From an uncultured Collinsella sp. (GTDB taxonomy: Bacteria; Actinomycetota; Coriobacteriia; Coriobacteriales; Coriobacteriaceae): a DNA stretch of 8,228 bases. How positions within the stretch are numbered: position 1 is the stretch's first letter; every line of letters starts with the position of its first letter. The position numbers and the translations under genes are program-made. The stretch lies in NCBI GenBank assembly GCA_958348565.1, contig CATVZP010000090.1, positions 1 through 8,228 of the forward strand, in the 5' to 3' direction. Of the stretch, positions 1 to 5,730 are shown in pieces. The notes below the pieces were generated by a model. The model saw nothing but the letters and a program-made list of their open reading frames with translations. It did no database searches and had not been told where the DNA came from.

Positions 1-458
1 TTGCTCTCGAGACCGAGAAGTACCTCCCGGCTCACGCTCCGCTCGAGGTTCCGGCTGACGCTCACGGCACCCGCGTTGTCAACAACGTTGTGGGTATGTC
101 CGCTGTGAACATGGCCACCACCGTTGGCGCCAAGTGCATCACCGTGCCCACGACCACCGGTCGTACCGCTCGCCTGATCTCGCACTTCCGTCCCAACATG
201 CCGATCTGCGCTTTCTCCCGCCACGAGTGGGCCGTCCAGCAGATGATCATGTACTGGGGCGTCATCCCGCACCAGGCAGAGATTACCCAGGGCACCGTCA
301 ACGGCACGATCGTCAAGGCGATCGAGACCGCTAAGGAGCTCGGCTACGTCAAGACTGGCGATTTGACCGTCGCTACCGCCGGCGATCCCCGTATGAGCGT
401 CCAGCTCGAGGACAAGGTCTCCTCGACCAACGTCGCTTACGTCGCTCAGGTGCGCTAA
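1..458 (+). CDS. pyk: Pyruvate kinase, C-terminal part (5' end outside window)
   Basis: Pyruvate kinase catalyses the last step of glycolysis in the cytoplasm: phosphoenolpyruvate plus ADP gives pyruvate plus ATP. The reading frame is open from base 3 and ends at TAA 456-458, giving about 152 visible residues. These correspond to the C-terminal regulatory domain. Recognisable stretches are VVNNVVGMSAVNMA, then TTTGRTARLISHFRP, which matches the position of the effector phosphate-binding loop in allosteric pyruvate kinases, then PICAFSRHE and the strand-helix run ending in YWGVIPHQAE. The catalytic barrel lies upstream of the window. No phosphohistidine (PEP-utilising) domain follows the C domain, so this is the short form. 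The ATG at base 90 is internal and not the start. A strong terminator lies about 29 bases downstream, so pyk ends its transcript. The family call is firm. The identity of the allosteric effector cannot be read from this fragment. Confidence 0.95.
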   Translation, partial: ALETEKYLPAHAPLEVPADAHGTRVVNNVVGMSAVNMATTVGAKCITVPTTTGRTARLISHFRPNMPICAFSRHEWAVQQMIMYWGVIPHQAEITQGTVNGTIVKAIETAKELGYVKTGDLTVATAGDPRMSVQLEDKVSSTNVAYVAQVR

Positions 459-486
459 ATCGCACTTGCAAGCAGATTTGCATTGC

Positions 487-523
487 AAAGGGTCCGGAAG
501 GCTTCGCCTTCCGGACCCTTTTT
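487..523 (+). terminator. Rho-independent terminator of pyk
   Basis: Bases 487-501 pair with 507-521 in a perfect 15-bp stem whose core is GGGTCCGGAAGG. The loop is only 5 nt (502-506), and a T run spans 519-523. The stem begins 29 bases after the pyk stop codon. The A-run on the left side is only three bases, so function is mainly in the plus direction. Confidence 0.93.
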
Positions 524-702
524 CTGTGCCAATGCCGGCGCACGGCAAAACACGCACTCATTTCTTTACCAAAAGCGCGAAATCCACCCTTCGAGGCCCA
601 AAAAATATAGCTCAGGCGCTAGAAGTGTTCACCCGGTGGCAAGACCACACCTCACGCAGGGCTGATAAATCGTTTTAGCAAAAACCAAATCGACCTGGTT
701 TT
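524..702. other. Gene-free spacer, AT-rich in its second half
   Basis: No supported gene lies between the pyk terminator and the inverted repeat. The small open frames here (466-678 and 483-665 on the plus strand) cross the terminator hairpin and lack a ribosome-binding site. The stretch 661-690 is distinctly AT-rich against a GC-rich background. I see no tRNA, riboswitch or clear promoter in it. Confidence 0.6.
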
Positions 703-826
703 CGGAAGTATGCGGCAAATTCTGGAACCTCCGAGCACACCCTGTTTTTTCGCAACAAAATGCCTGATAAACTAGCCTCAAAAGCCAGGTCTGCTCATAG
801 GGTTCAGATTTTGCCGCATACTTCCG
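703..826. repeat. Long imperfect inverted repeat upstream of the nuclease-like gene
   Basis: The outer arms match perfectly over 17 bases: CGGAAGTATGCGGCAAA (703-719) is the reverse complement of 810-826. Pairing continues inward with a few mismatches and single-base gaps. Bases 721-745 read TCTGGAACC, then GAGCA, then ACCCTG. The complement of 786-808 reads TCTGAACC, then GAGCA, then ACCTG. The whole element is about 124 bp, with roughly 40-bp arms and a central loop that includes TTTTTT (745-750). It ends 54 bases before the start codon of the gene at 881. Possible roles are an operator for a dimeric regulator, a structured 5' leader RNA, or a small dispersed palindromic element. A near-match, ATCGACCTGG (689-698) against ATTGACGCTGG (828-838), flanks it and could be a degenerate target duplication, or chance. 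Confidence 0.85.
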
Positions 827-828
827 GA

Positions 829-834
829 TTGACG
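829..834 (+). promoter_or_regulatory. Possible -35 box next to the inverted repeat
   Basis: TTGACG matches the -35 consensus TTGACA at 5 of 6 positions and lies immediately beyond the right arm of the inverted repeat. No good -10 hexamer is present at 16-18 bp spacing, since the sequence around 851-857 is poor. The promoter is therefore doubtful. A weaker alternative is a -10-like TAAACT at 768-773 inside the repeat loop. Confidence 0.25.
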
Positions 835-869
835 CTGGCATCACTCGCTTCAAAGAGATGATTTCGGCC

Positions 870-875
870 AGGAGG
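870..875 (+). promoter_or_regulatory. Ribosome-binding site fixing the 881 start
   Basis: AGGAGG is a full Shine-Dalgarno core with 5-nt spacing to ATG 881. It excludes later in-frame ATG codons as the start. Confidence 0.85.
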
Positions 876-880
876 GCATT

Positions 881-1954
881 ATGGACCTGACGCTTTGTGG
901 GCAATCCGCCTTTAACTACTACCGCATCCCGCCGCAGGTATTAGGCCTTTACCCCACCATTAGCCTTGGCAATATGGATCGCAGATGTTGTGGCCTCGGA
1001 AGTCACGCAGTTGTAAAAGACCTGTTTCACGCACCACTTCACAGGCTTGTATTCACTCGGGCACAATCCGGGTCGCGAAGCCTGTTTAAATCGCACCTCC
1101 TGACCCAAGAACCACCTCCGGGGTCGTTTAGGCAGACTGAACATGGGTTTGATGTCACGTCACCCGAGTTTACGCTGCTCAACCTTGCTACGCAGGTCTC
1201 ACGCAACCAGTTACTCATGGCTTGCTACGAGATGTGCGGCTCCTTTGCAGTGTTTAAGCCCTGCGAGCGAACGCAACAGCAACTCGATGAAGCTATTTCG
1301 CTTAAGCTCATTCCACCCAACTGCGGCTGGGAGCGTGTTGTCGACACCAAGGGCAATGGCACTAACCTGTGGAAGCGCACGCCGCTGCTTTCCGCAGCGG
1401 ATATCGCCGCGTTCGCCAAGCAGGCCGCAGGCCTGCGCGGCGTTAAACAACTGCGCTGGGCGGCCGAGCACATGACGGGGCAGACCGCCTCGCCCTTCGA
1501 AGTACAGACTTCCATGCTTGTCTCGCTCCCCCGCGACGAGGGCGGCATGGGCATCAGCATCGCAAACAACGTGCGCATCCCACTCAGCGACGCCGCGCGC
1601 TCACTGTATGACAAAACCTGCTGCTACGCCGATATCCTCATCGAAAGTGCCACCAATAGCATGGGCGTCATTCTGGAATGCCAAGGCCGCTCCGCTCATG
1701 ACAGCGAAGCCGCAAGCCTCTCCGATGCCGAGCGCACCACTGCACTCGCAAGCATGGGCTATGACGTTATCCAGATAACCTATGAGCAAATCAAGGACAC
1801 GAAGAGCTTTAACAACATCGCCGAACTCATCCATAAAAAGGCGGGGCTCCCCTACATCCCAAAGACCGACCAGGAACGCATCACCGAAGATACCCTTCGG
1901 CGGGAGCTGTTGGTCGATTGGGATGAACTGTTCACCGTTAAGGAGGCCAGCTAG
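881..1954 (+). CDS. Two-part protein with AbiEi-like region and Vsr/DUF559-like PD-(D/E)XK nuclease domain
   Basis: I do not recognise a named gene for this 357-residue protein. The start is well supported: AGGAGG at 870-875 lies 5 nt before the ATG. The N-terminal segment (about 1-110), with SAFNYYRIPPQ at 9-19 and SPEFTLLNLA at 94-103, recalls the post-winged-helix region of AbiEi-type antitoxins and regulators, where a S-x-E-x-x-L-L-x-L-A pattern is usual. From about 203 the arrangement is that of small Vsr/DUF559-like endonucleases: E207 in SPFEVQ, D251 in ADILIE, E266-x-Q268 followed by H273, then D282-x-x-R285 and the terminal G-Y-D-V helix-strand. Glutamine replaces the usual lysine, as it does in part of the superfamily. 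There is no signal peptide or membrane segment, so it is cytoplasmic. It stands alone, downstream of the 703-826 inverted repeat, and its stop overlaps that of the convergent gene. Nuclease activity is inferred, not shown. Confidence 0.8.
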   Translation: MDLTLCGQSAFNYYRIPPQVLGLYPTISLGNMDRRCCGLGSHAVVKDLFHAPLHRLVFTRAQSGSRSLFKSHLLTQEPPPGSFRQTEHGFDVTSPEFTLLNLATQVSRNQLLMACYEMCGSFAVFKPCERTQQQLDEAISLKLIPPNCGWERVVDTKGNGTNLWKRTPLLSAADIAAFAKQAAGLRGVKQLRWAAEHMTGQTASPFEVQTSMLVSLPRDEGGMGISIANNVRIPLSDAARSLYDKTCCYADILIESATNSMGVILECQGRSAHDSEAASLSDAERTTALASMGYDVIQITYEQIKDTKSFNNIAELIHKKAGLPYIPKTDQERITEDTLRRELLVDWDELFTVKEAS

Positions 1955-1962
1955 CAGCTAGC
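1949..1962. repeat. 7-bp tandem repeat at the convergent gene junction
   Basis: AGCTAGC occurs twice in direct tandem and supplies the overlapping stop codons of both convergent genes. The plus-strand TAG is at 1952-1954, and the minus-strand TAG is at 1951-1953. No hairpin terminator is visible between the two genes. Confidence 0.7.
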
Positions 1963-2799
1963 AATCAGGGGGACTGCGGGAACGTCAGGAGCAGCAACGC
2001 GAGCCGCAAATCCCGCCTCGGTTAGCTCGATGACCTCGGTAAACGTTGCGTCAAAGAATTCCTCGGTCAGCAGGCGGTACGGCGGATGATCGGGCTCGCC
2101 GGGGTTTTCGCGCACGATCTCGTGCATGACGCCGATGGTCTTGAGCACATATTCTTTATGGATGGGATACTGCCCAAAACGCGTCGCAGCGGTATACAGG
2201 CGATCGGTCGCACGCGGGATGGAGACAATGCCCAGCGTCTTGCCAAACCAGTCAAAGTCGCCTTGCTTTTTAATGCGGAACTCCTCACACGGCTTGCCGC
2301 CGTGCGCCTCCAGGTACTGATTCACGCGCGTATTCCATACGGTATCGGCCACCAGATGCGACCAGACGCCCAGCGTTAAATCGAGCAGCGACTGCGCCAC
2401 ATCTTCGGACGCAAGCGAGAACTCACGAGCTCCGGGACCGGCAACCGGCTCGGCATCCTTGTAGCGCTGGGGATAGTGCACGCGGTTCAGCCGCTCGCGC
2501 TCCTCGATAATCGAGGTCGCCGCGGCCGGCGCACCGGTGGGCGAACTTTTAAGCAACGGTGCCACATAGGTATCCCAGAACTCATGCTCACGAGGCTTAG
2601 GGATGGGCTCAGGCTTGGCAAAGTGCGTAATGCGGTACGGGATGGGATCGGCGATGCCAGGGACCATATAGCCCACGAAGATATCCGGAACCACGCAGCC
2701 AAACAAAAAGGCATTGCGGTCGCGAACGCTCTTGGCAAGCGCACCGGTGCGCTCCAGCAAACGCTCCGTCTGAGCGATATGAATGTTCCAGCTTGGCAT
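1951..2799 (-). CDS. Zinc-dependent phospholipase C-like protein (S1/P1-type fold family)
   Basis: The 282-residue protein begins MPSWNIHIA and resembles the bacterial zinc-dependent phospholipase C family (PF00882). Residues that match the family's metal-binding pattern are H7, D39 in FGCVVPD, H59 in ITHF, and the H148-x3-D152 pair in GVWSHLVADTVWN. The later His and Glu ligands of the secreted Bacillus cereus enzyme are not evident. There is no signal peptide, so this is a cytoplasmic homologue of unknown substrate, and lipase activity should not be assumed. Start choice: an ATG at 2809-2811 would add four residues but has no good ribosome-binding site. The ATG at 2797-2799 is preceded by GGGGGTGG and fits the extended -10 promoter at 2825-2833. 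Its 3' end overlaps the convergent nuclease-like gene. It lies downstream of the metal importer but probably has its own promoter. Confidence 0.8.
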   Translation of the reverse strand: MPSWNIHIAQTERLLERTGALAKSVRDRNAFLFGCVVPDIFVGYMVPGIADPIPYRITHFAKPEPIPKPREHEFWDTYVAPLLKSSPTGAPAAATSIIEERERLNRVHYPQRYKDAEPVAGPGAREFSLASEDVAQSLLDLTLGVWSHLVADTVWNTRVNQYLEAHGGKPCEEFRIKKQGDFDWFGKTLGIVSIPRATDRLYTAATRFGQYPIHKEYVLKTIGVMHEIVRENPGEPDHPPYRLLTEEFFDATFTEVIELTEAGFAARVAAPDVPAVPLIASC

Positions 2800-2824
2800 A
2801 GCCACCCCCATAAAAACCTGGATA

Positions 2825-2833
2825 ACTATACCA
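2825..2833 (-). promoter_or_regulatory. Extended -10 promoter for the phospholipase-like gene
   Basis: Read on the minus strand, the sequence is TGG-TATAGT: a TGn extension plus a -10 hexamer matching TATAAT at 5 of 6 positions. No -35 box is seen at normal spacing, as expected for extended -10 promoters. A start near 2818 leaves a leader of about 19 nt before ATG 2799. The same leader would be only about 7 nt for the alternative ATG at 2811. Confidence 0.5.
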
Positions 2834-2840
2834 TCACGGC

Positions 2841-2858
2841 AAAGCCGCGCGAGCGGCT
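2841..2858 (-). terminator. Weak hairpin terminator after the ATPase gene
   Basis: AGCCGC and GCGGCT form a perfect 6-bp stem around a 4-nt loop. On the minus strand it begins about 20 nt after the ATPase stop codon. Only three T residues follow, so it may terminate poorly and let some transcription run into the phospholipase-like gene. Confidence 0.4.
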
Positions 2859-2878
2859 ACGCACGCTCTACGCAGCAA

Positions 2879-3649
2879 CTAGTCCGTGGCACCGCTTTCG
2901 GTTCCATACGACGGCGAAGGCGCCTCGACCACATGGTGATATCGATCGATATAGATTGCACGGGCCCCCAGGCGGCGCACCAAATCTTGGTGATGTGTGC
3001 TCATCAAGACCGTCTTACCGGCAGCAACATAGGCCAGTAGGAAGTTGACCACGATGTCGCAAGAGTCCTCGTCAAGTCCGTTGGTAGGCTCGTCGAGCAC
3101 CAGGATATCGGGGTTCATCGACACCACCGCAGCCAGCGCAACGCGCTTCTTTTGCCCGCCCGAGAGCTGGTAGGGAGAGGCGTCGGCAAGGTCGGCAACC
3201 TGGAACAGCCCCATGGCATCGCGCACGCGGCGCTCGAGCTCGTCTGCCGGCAGCCCCATCTGCGCGGGACCAAAAGCAACTTCCTCGCCCACCGTAGCGC
3301 AGAACAGCTGGGCGTCGGCATTCTGGAACACAAAGCCCACGCGCTGATGAAAACGCTGAGCGGCCGCGGAATCCTTTAGAAACGCCGCATCGACCACGTG
3401 CCCGTCAAACAGGTATGCCCCTGCGTCCGCGAGTTCAAGGCCGTTAATAAGGCGCATGATCGTCGTCTTGCCGCAGCCGTTGGGACCGAGCAAGGCAACG
3501 AGTTCACCGCGATCGACCTGCAGCGAAACGCCATCGACCACCGTATGGCCCGCATAGGAGAACACCACGTCGCGCAGCTCGATGAGCGGCGTGACCTCGG
3601 CGCCGCCCGCACCGTTCGTGCCCGCCGCATTATTCATATCGATCGTCAA
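2879..3649 (-). CDS. cbiO: ECF-type nickel/cobalt importer ATPase (CbiO/NikO)
   Basis: This is the 256-residue energising subunit of an energy-coupling-factor transporter. It hydrolyses ATP at the inner face of the membrane and drives uptake through the T and S components. All ABC ATPase motifs are intact: Walker A GPNGCGKTT at 55-63, Q-loop glutamine 109 in VFQNADAQLF, signature LSGGQ at 162-166, Walker B ILVLDEP from 182 with the D-loop following, and the H-loop STHH at 217-220. VFQNADAQLF is typical of the CbiO/EcfA branch. Start choice: TTG at 3647-3649 has GGGAAGGG about 7 nt upstream, whereas the ATG at 3635-3637 has no site at usable distance. The first 20 residues precede the conserved domain and are Ala/Gly-rich. 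The gene follows the T component by 44 nt and closes the operon. Only one ATPase gene is present, so it probably acts as a homodimer. With the operator evidence it could be called nikO. Confidence 0.93.
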   Translation of the reverse strand: MTIDMNNAAGTNGAGGAEVTPLIELRDVVFSYAGHTVVDGVSLQVDRGELVALLGPNGCGKTTIMRLINGLELADAGAYLFDGHVVDAAFLKDSAAAQRFHQRVGFVFQNADAQLFCATVGEEVAFGPAQMGLPADELERRVRDAMGLFQVADLADASPYQLSGGQKKRVALAAVVSMNPDILVLDEPTNGLDEDSCDIVVNFLLAYVAAGKTVLMSTHHQDLVRRLGARAIYIDRYHHVVEAPSPSYGTESGATD

Positions 3650-3674
3650 AACGTCGCCCTTCCCTATTCACATC

Positions 3675-3689
3675 GACGGTTCGACCGTC
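3675..3689 (-). other. Small hairpin in the spacer between T-component and ATPase genes
   Basis: GACGGT and ACCGTC pair around a 3-nt loop just after the T-component stop codon. No T run follows, so it is not a terminator. It could stabilise or balance the mRNA segments, but this is inference only. Confidence 0.35.
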
Positions 3690-3693
3690 CGCG

Positions 3694-4536
3694 CTACAAC
3701 ACAGCGCACAACACGGCGAGCAACGCCACAACGGCCGCGTAAACCGCATCGCGCCAGCCAAACCCGGCGCGTGCGGGCGCCGGATACGCACCGGCAAAGC
3801 CGCGGCAGAGCATAGCCTCGTCCATCGCGCGGCTGCATTCCATCGCCTTGATAAAGGTCATGCCCATGATACCCGCCAGCGAGTCGGTGCGCGAAAAACC
3901 CGCAGACGCACGACCCACGCTGCGCAGCATGACCGATTCGCACAGATTGTGCGCCGTGCGTCCCAGCACCTCGATATGCTTGAGCGCCATATCAAACGTA
4001 AAGATGACCTCGTCGGGCAGGTGCAGCATTTTGAGCGCCGCTGACATGCGGCTCCAGGTAAGCGTCCACGAAACACCCAGCACCAGTGACACATTAATGA
4101 AGGTCTTGAGTGCAATCTTGAGCATGGCGCCCGTGGCAGAAGCACCCAGTAGCAAGGCAGGCAGCGCCAGAACCACGGCAAACCCCGCGGCAGCCAACGC
4201 CGGCACAAAGGTTGCCCGCAGCCCGCGTACGGGGCGAACAGCAACGAGCACCAGTGCGATAGCTGCCATCAACATGAGGTACAGCGGGCTCTGCGTCAGA
4301 CACACGCACAGGACGCAAACGAACATCCCCACCAGGCGCACCGGAGCCGAAACGCAAGAAAGGGCGCGGTCGACCATCGACCCGCCCTCGTGCGCGCCTC
4401 CACCCAGGCGAACCCGCTCAAGCAGGCTCGCCAGGTGCAGGACATTCTTTTGCATCACACGATGCCGAGCCCCCGCGGGCTCGTAACGCTGCTCGACCGC
4501 AAGCCAGCTAGGCAGCTCGGCTATTGCCATGAGCAC
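3694..4536 (-). CDS. cbiQ: ECF importer transmembrane T component (CbiQ/NikQ)
   Basis: This 280-residue integral membrane protein couples the ATPase to the substrate-binding component. Hydrophobic segments lie at about 65-80, 82-100, 110-132, 137-158 and 263-280. The cytoplasmic coupling region (about 160-250) contains LHLPDEVIF at 171-179, then MLRSVGR, and AMLCRGF at 241-247. The last matches the second Ala-Arg-Gly coupling motif of the family, with R245 and G246 present. The first motif is less canonical. Start choice: GTG at 4534-4536 has AAGGA about 5 nt upstream. The ATG at 4528-4530 would have a less favourable 11-nt spacing. Either way the gene begins inside the 3' end of the M-component gene (29-nt overlap with the GTG), which implies translational coupling. 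Family membership is clear, but nickel against cobalt cannot be told from this subunit. Confidence 0.88.
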   Translation of the reverse strand: MLMAIAELPSWLAVEQRYEPAGARHRVMQKNVLHLASLLERVRLGGGAHEGGSMVDRALSCVSAPVRLVGMFVCVLCVCLTQSPLYLMLMAAIALVLVAVRPVRGLRATFVPALAAAGFAVVLALPALLLGASATGAMLKIALKTFINVSLVLGVSWTLTWSRMSAALKMLHLPDEVIFTFDMALKHIEVLGRTAHNLCESVMLRSVGRASAGFSRTDSLAGIMGMTFIKAMECSRAMDEAMLCRGFAGAYPAPARAGFGWRDAVYAAVVALLAVLCAVL

Positions 4537-5593
4537 CGCTTTCCTTGACCGTCAGCGAGACCAGGCGGAATGCGATGGTAAGCACCGCCACGCCAATCAC
4601 GCCCGAAAGAATATACATCGCGGCCTGGCCGGCAAAGCCAAGGCCCTGCTCCTCGGAATAGGCCTGCAGATAATCGCCCGTGGGCAGTGTATCGGCAAAC
4701 GTCGGAGCATCGAGGCCGACCGAAGCCTGCAGGCTGTCGTCGCCAGCCTCCTGGACGGCAGTTGCAGCGCCCTCGGCGTCCCACTCACCCCAGGCGTCAC
4801 CGGTAGCAAGCAAACCCAGCGGCGTAGCCACCACGAGCACAGCGACCAGGATGAGCGTGGGGATCATCGAGGTCTTCTTGGCGGTTGCGCCCTCGGACTC
4901 CAGCAGGCCGTCGGAAGCCTCGGGGCCGACGATAACGCCCGGCGCCGTCTTCTTAATGAAACCGTAGATGGCGGCCGTCGCCACGCCCTCAACCACGCCG
5001 GCGACCAGCATATGCGGGATCAACATGGCAGGAATAGCCACGGACAGTGGGAAGGGGCAGTACAGCGGAGCGCCCGAAGCATTCATGAAGAGCATCGGCT
5101 GAATACCAAACTCGATTGCCGCGCACAGAGCCGCCAGGCACAGGCCGACCCAGCCGCTTACGATGGCAGAAACCGAGGTGCCCCAGCTCTTGTCGTGCAA
5201 ACGGCTGTTGAGCGCACGGAACACGATAGCAGCGGCAAACGGCAGCACGAAGGCCATGTTAAAGCAGTTGGCGCCAAAGGACAGGATGCCGCCGTCGCCA
5301 AACAGCAGCGCCTGCAGCGCCAGCGCGACCGAGACAGCGATAGCCGCGGCCTCGGGGCCCAGCAGCAGCGCGATAAGTGCGCCGCCGACGGCGTGGCCTG
5401 TGGTGCCGCCGGGCAGCGGAACGTTAAACATCATGAGCAAAAAGGAGAACGCGGCGCAGATGCCCAGAAAAGCCATGTGCTCGCGATCGAGCGTGGCGCG
5501 CACCCTTTTGATGCAATGGACCCAAACGGGCACCATTGCCACCGCCATGACGGCATCGGTCTGCGGGGACAGATAATTATCTGGAATGTGCAT
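4508..5593 (-). CDS. cbiM: Substrate-binding component of Ni/Co ECF importer, with fused C-terminal two-helix extension (CbiM/NikM type)
   Basis: The 361-residue membrane protein binds the metal ion. It begins MHIPDNYLSP, where the family usually has MHIPDGFLSP. The first two residues and H67 in GGTTGHAVGG match the ligands known for NikM/CbiM proteins (N-terminal amine, His2 and His67). FGANCFNMA at 106-114 is a family hallmark. The first about 215 residues are the usual M domain. After a linker (about 218-242) there is a further helix (243-262), then PLGLLATGDAWGEW at 258-271, an acidic loop, and a final helix (about 326-346). This extension resembles NikN-type auxiliary segments fused to NikM and explains why no separate small N gene is present. 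The start is ATG with GGGAGG 5 nt upstream (5599-5604). It is the first gene of the M-Q-O operon, behind the promoter and NikR-like dyad. Cobalt is the alternative substrate. Confidence 0.9.
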   Translation of the reverse strand: MHIPDNYLSPQTDAVMAVAMVPVWVHCIKRVRATLDREHMAFLGICAAFSFLLMMFNVPLPGGTTGHAVGGALIALLLGPEAAAIAVSVALALQALLFGDGGILSFGANCFNMAFVLPFAAAIVFRALNSRLHDKSWGTSVSAIVSGWVGLCLAALCAAIEFGIQPMLFMNASGAPLYCPFPLSVAIPAMLIPHMLVAGVVEGVATAAIYGFIKKTAPGVIVGPEASDGLLESEGATAKKTSMIPTLILVAVLVVATPLGLLATGDAWGEWDAEGAATAVQEAGDDSLQASVGLDAPTFADTLPTGDYLQAYSEEQGLGFAGQAAMYILSGVIGVAVLTIAFRLVSLTVKESGAHGNSRAA

Positions 5594-5650
5594 GTACGCC
5601 TCCCGGTTATCGGCGCACGAAATTGCAACGCCGCTTAAATCACCTTGTCA

Positions 5651-5678
5651 GTGTTACGCATTGTCAGATTCGTAACAC
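5651..5678 (-). promoter_or_regulatory. Predicted NikR-type operator
   Basis: This is a perfect dyad, GTGTTACG-N12-CGTAACAC, 28 bp overall. It starts about 4 nt downstream of the predicted transcription start, where a bound repressor would block the promoter. NikR of Escherichia coli binds GTATGA-N16-TCATAC, which is also 28 bp. From memory, the delta-proteobacterial NikR consensus is GTGTTAC-N13/14-GTAACAC, which this site matches exactly at N14. No nikR gene is inside the window. Confidence 0.6.
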
Positions 5679-5688
5679 GCCGCGGGCT

Positions 5689-5717
5689 ATCATAGCAAAA
5701 CGGCGCGCTGCCGACAA
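5689..5717 (-). promoter_or_regulatory. Promoter of the M-Q-O metal importer operon
   Basis: Read on the minus strand, the -35 box TTGTCG (5712-5717, 4 of 6 matches) is separated by exactly 17 bp from the -10 box TATGAT (5689-5694, 5 of 6 matches). The predicted start is near 5682, leaving a leader of about 89 nt before the ATG. The -35 lies in the loop of the pheT terminator. Confidence 0.6.
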
Positions 5718-5730
5718 AGCAGCACGCCGT
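5697..5730 (-). terminator. Rho-independent terminator of pheT
   Basis: On the minus strand, a 12-bp stem (5719-5730 with 5700-5711, one G-U wobble) encloses a 7-nt loop (5712-5718). It is followed by TTTT (5697-5700). The stem begins about 110 nt after the pheT stop. The opposite direction has no T run. Confidence 0.85.

Noticed and set aside
62..316. 84-codon minus-strand open frame inside pyk
   Set aside because: It is a shadow of the pyruvate kinase coding sequence, with no independent signal.
703..826. Insertion sequence or CRISPR repeat
   Set aside because: There is no transposase frame, only one pair of arms, and no repeat-spacer periodicity. The flanking near-match is too imperfect to call a target-site duplication.
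801..826. tRNA-like or T-loop match around GGTTCAGATT
   Set aside because: It cannot be folded into a cloverleaf, and the bases belong to the inverted-repeat arm.
629..904. 91-codon minus-strand open frame across the inverted repeat
   Set aside because: It is a translation through the palindrome. It overlaps the well-supported start of the 881 gene and has no recognisable domain.
2476..3048. 190-codon plus-strand open frame bridging the phospholipase-like and ATPase genes
   Set aside because: It is antisense to two recognised genes and their spacer, has no family signature, and has a composition typical of shadow frames.
4529..5638. 369-codon plus-strand open frame opposite the M-component gene
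   Set aside because: It is a GC-rich antisense shadow with low-complexity, Arg/His/Gln-rich composition. The minus strand has clear CbiM/NikM homology and a ribosome-binding site.
5594..5690. Cobalamin or nickel-cobalt riboswitch before the M-component gene
   Set aside because: The leader of about 90 nt is short. I see no B12-box-like sequence and no four-way junction with the conserved nickel-cobalt motif. The DNA dyad explains regulation better.
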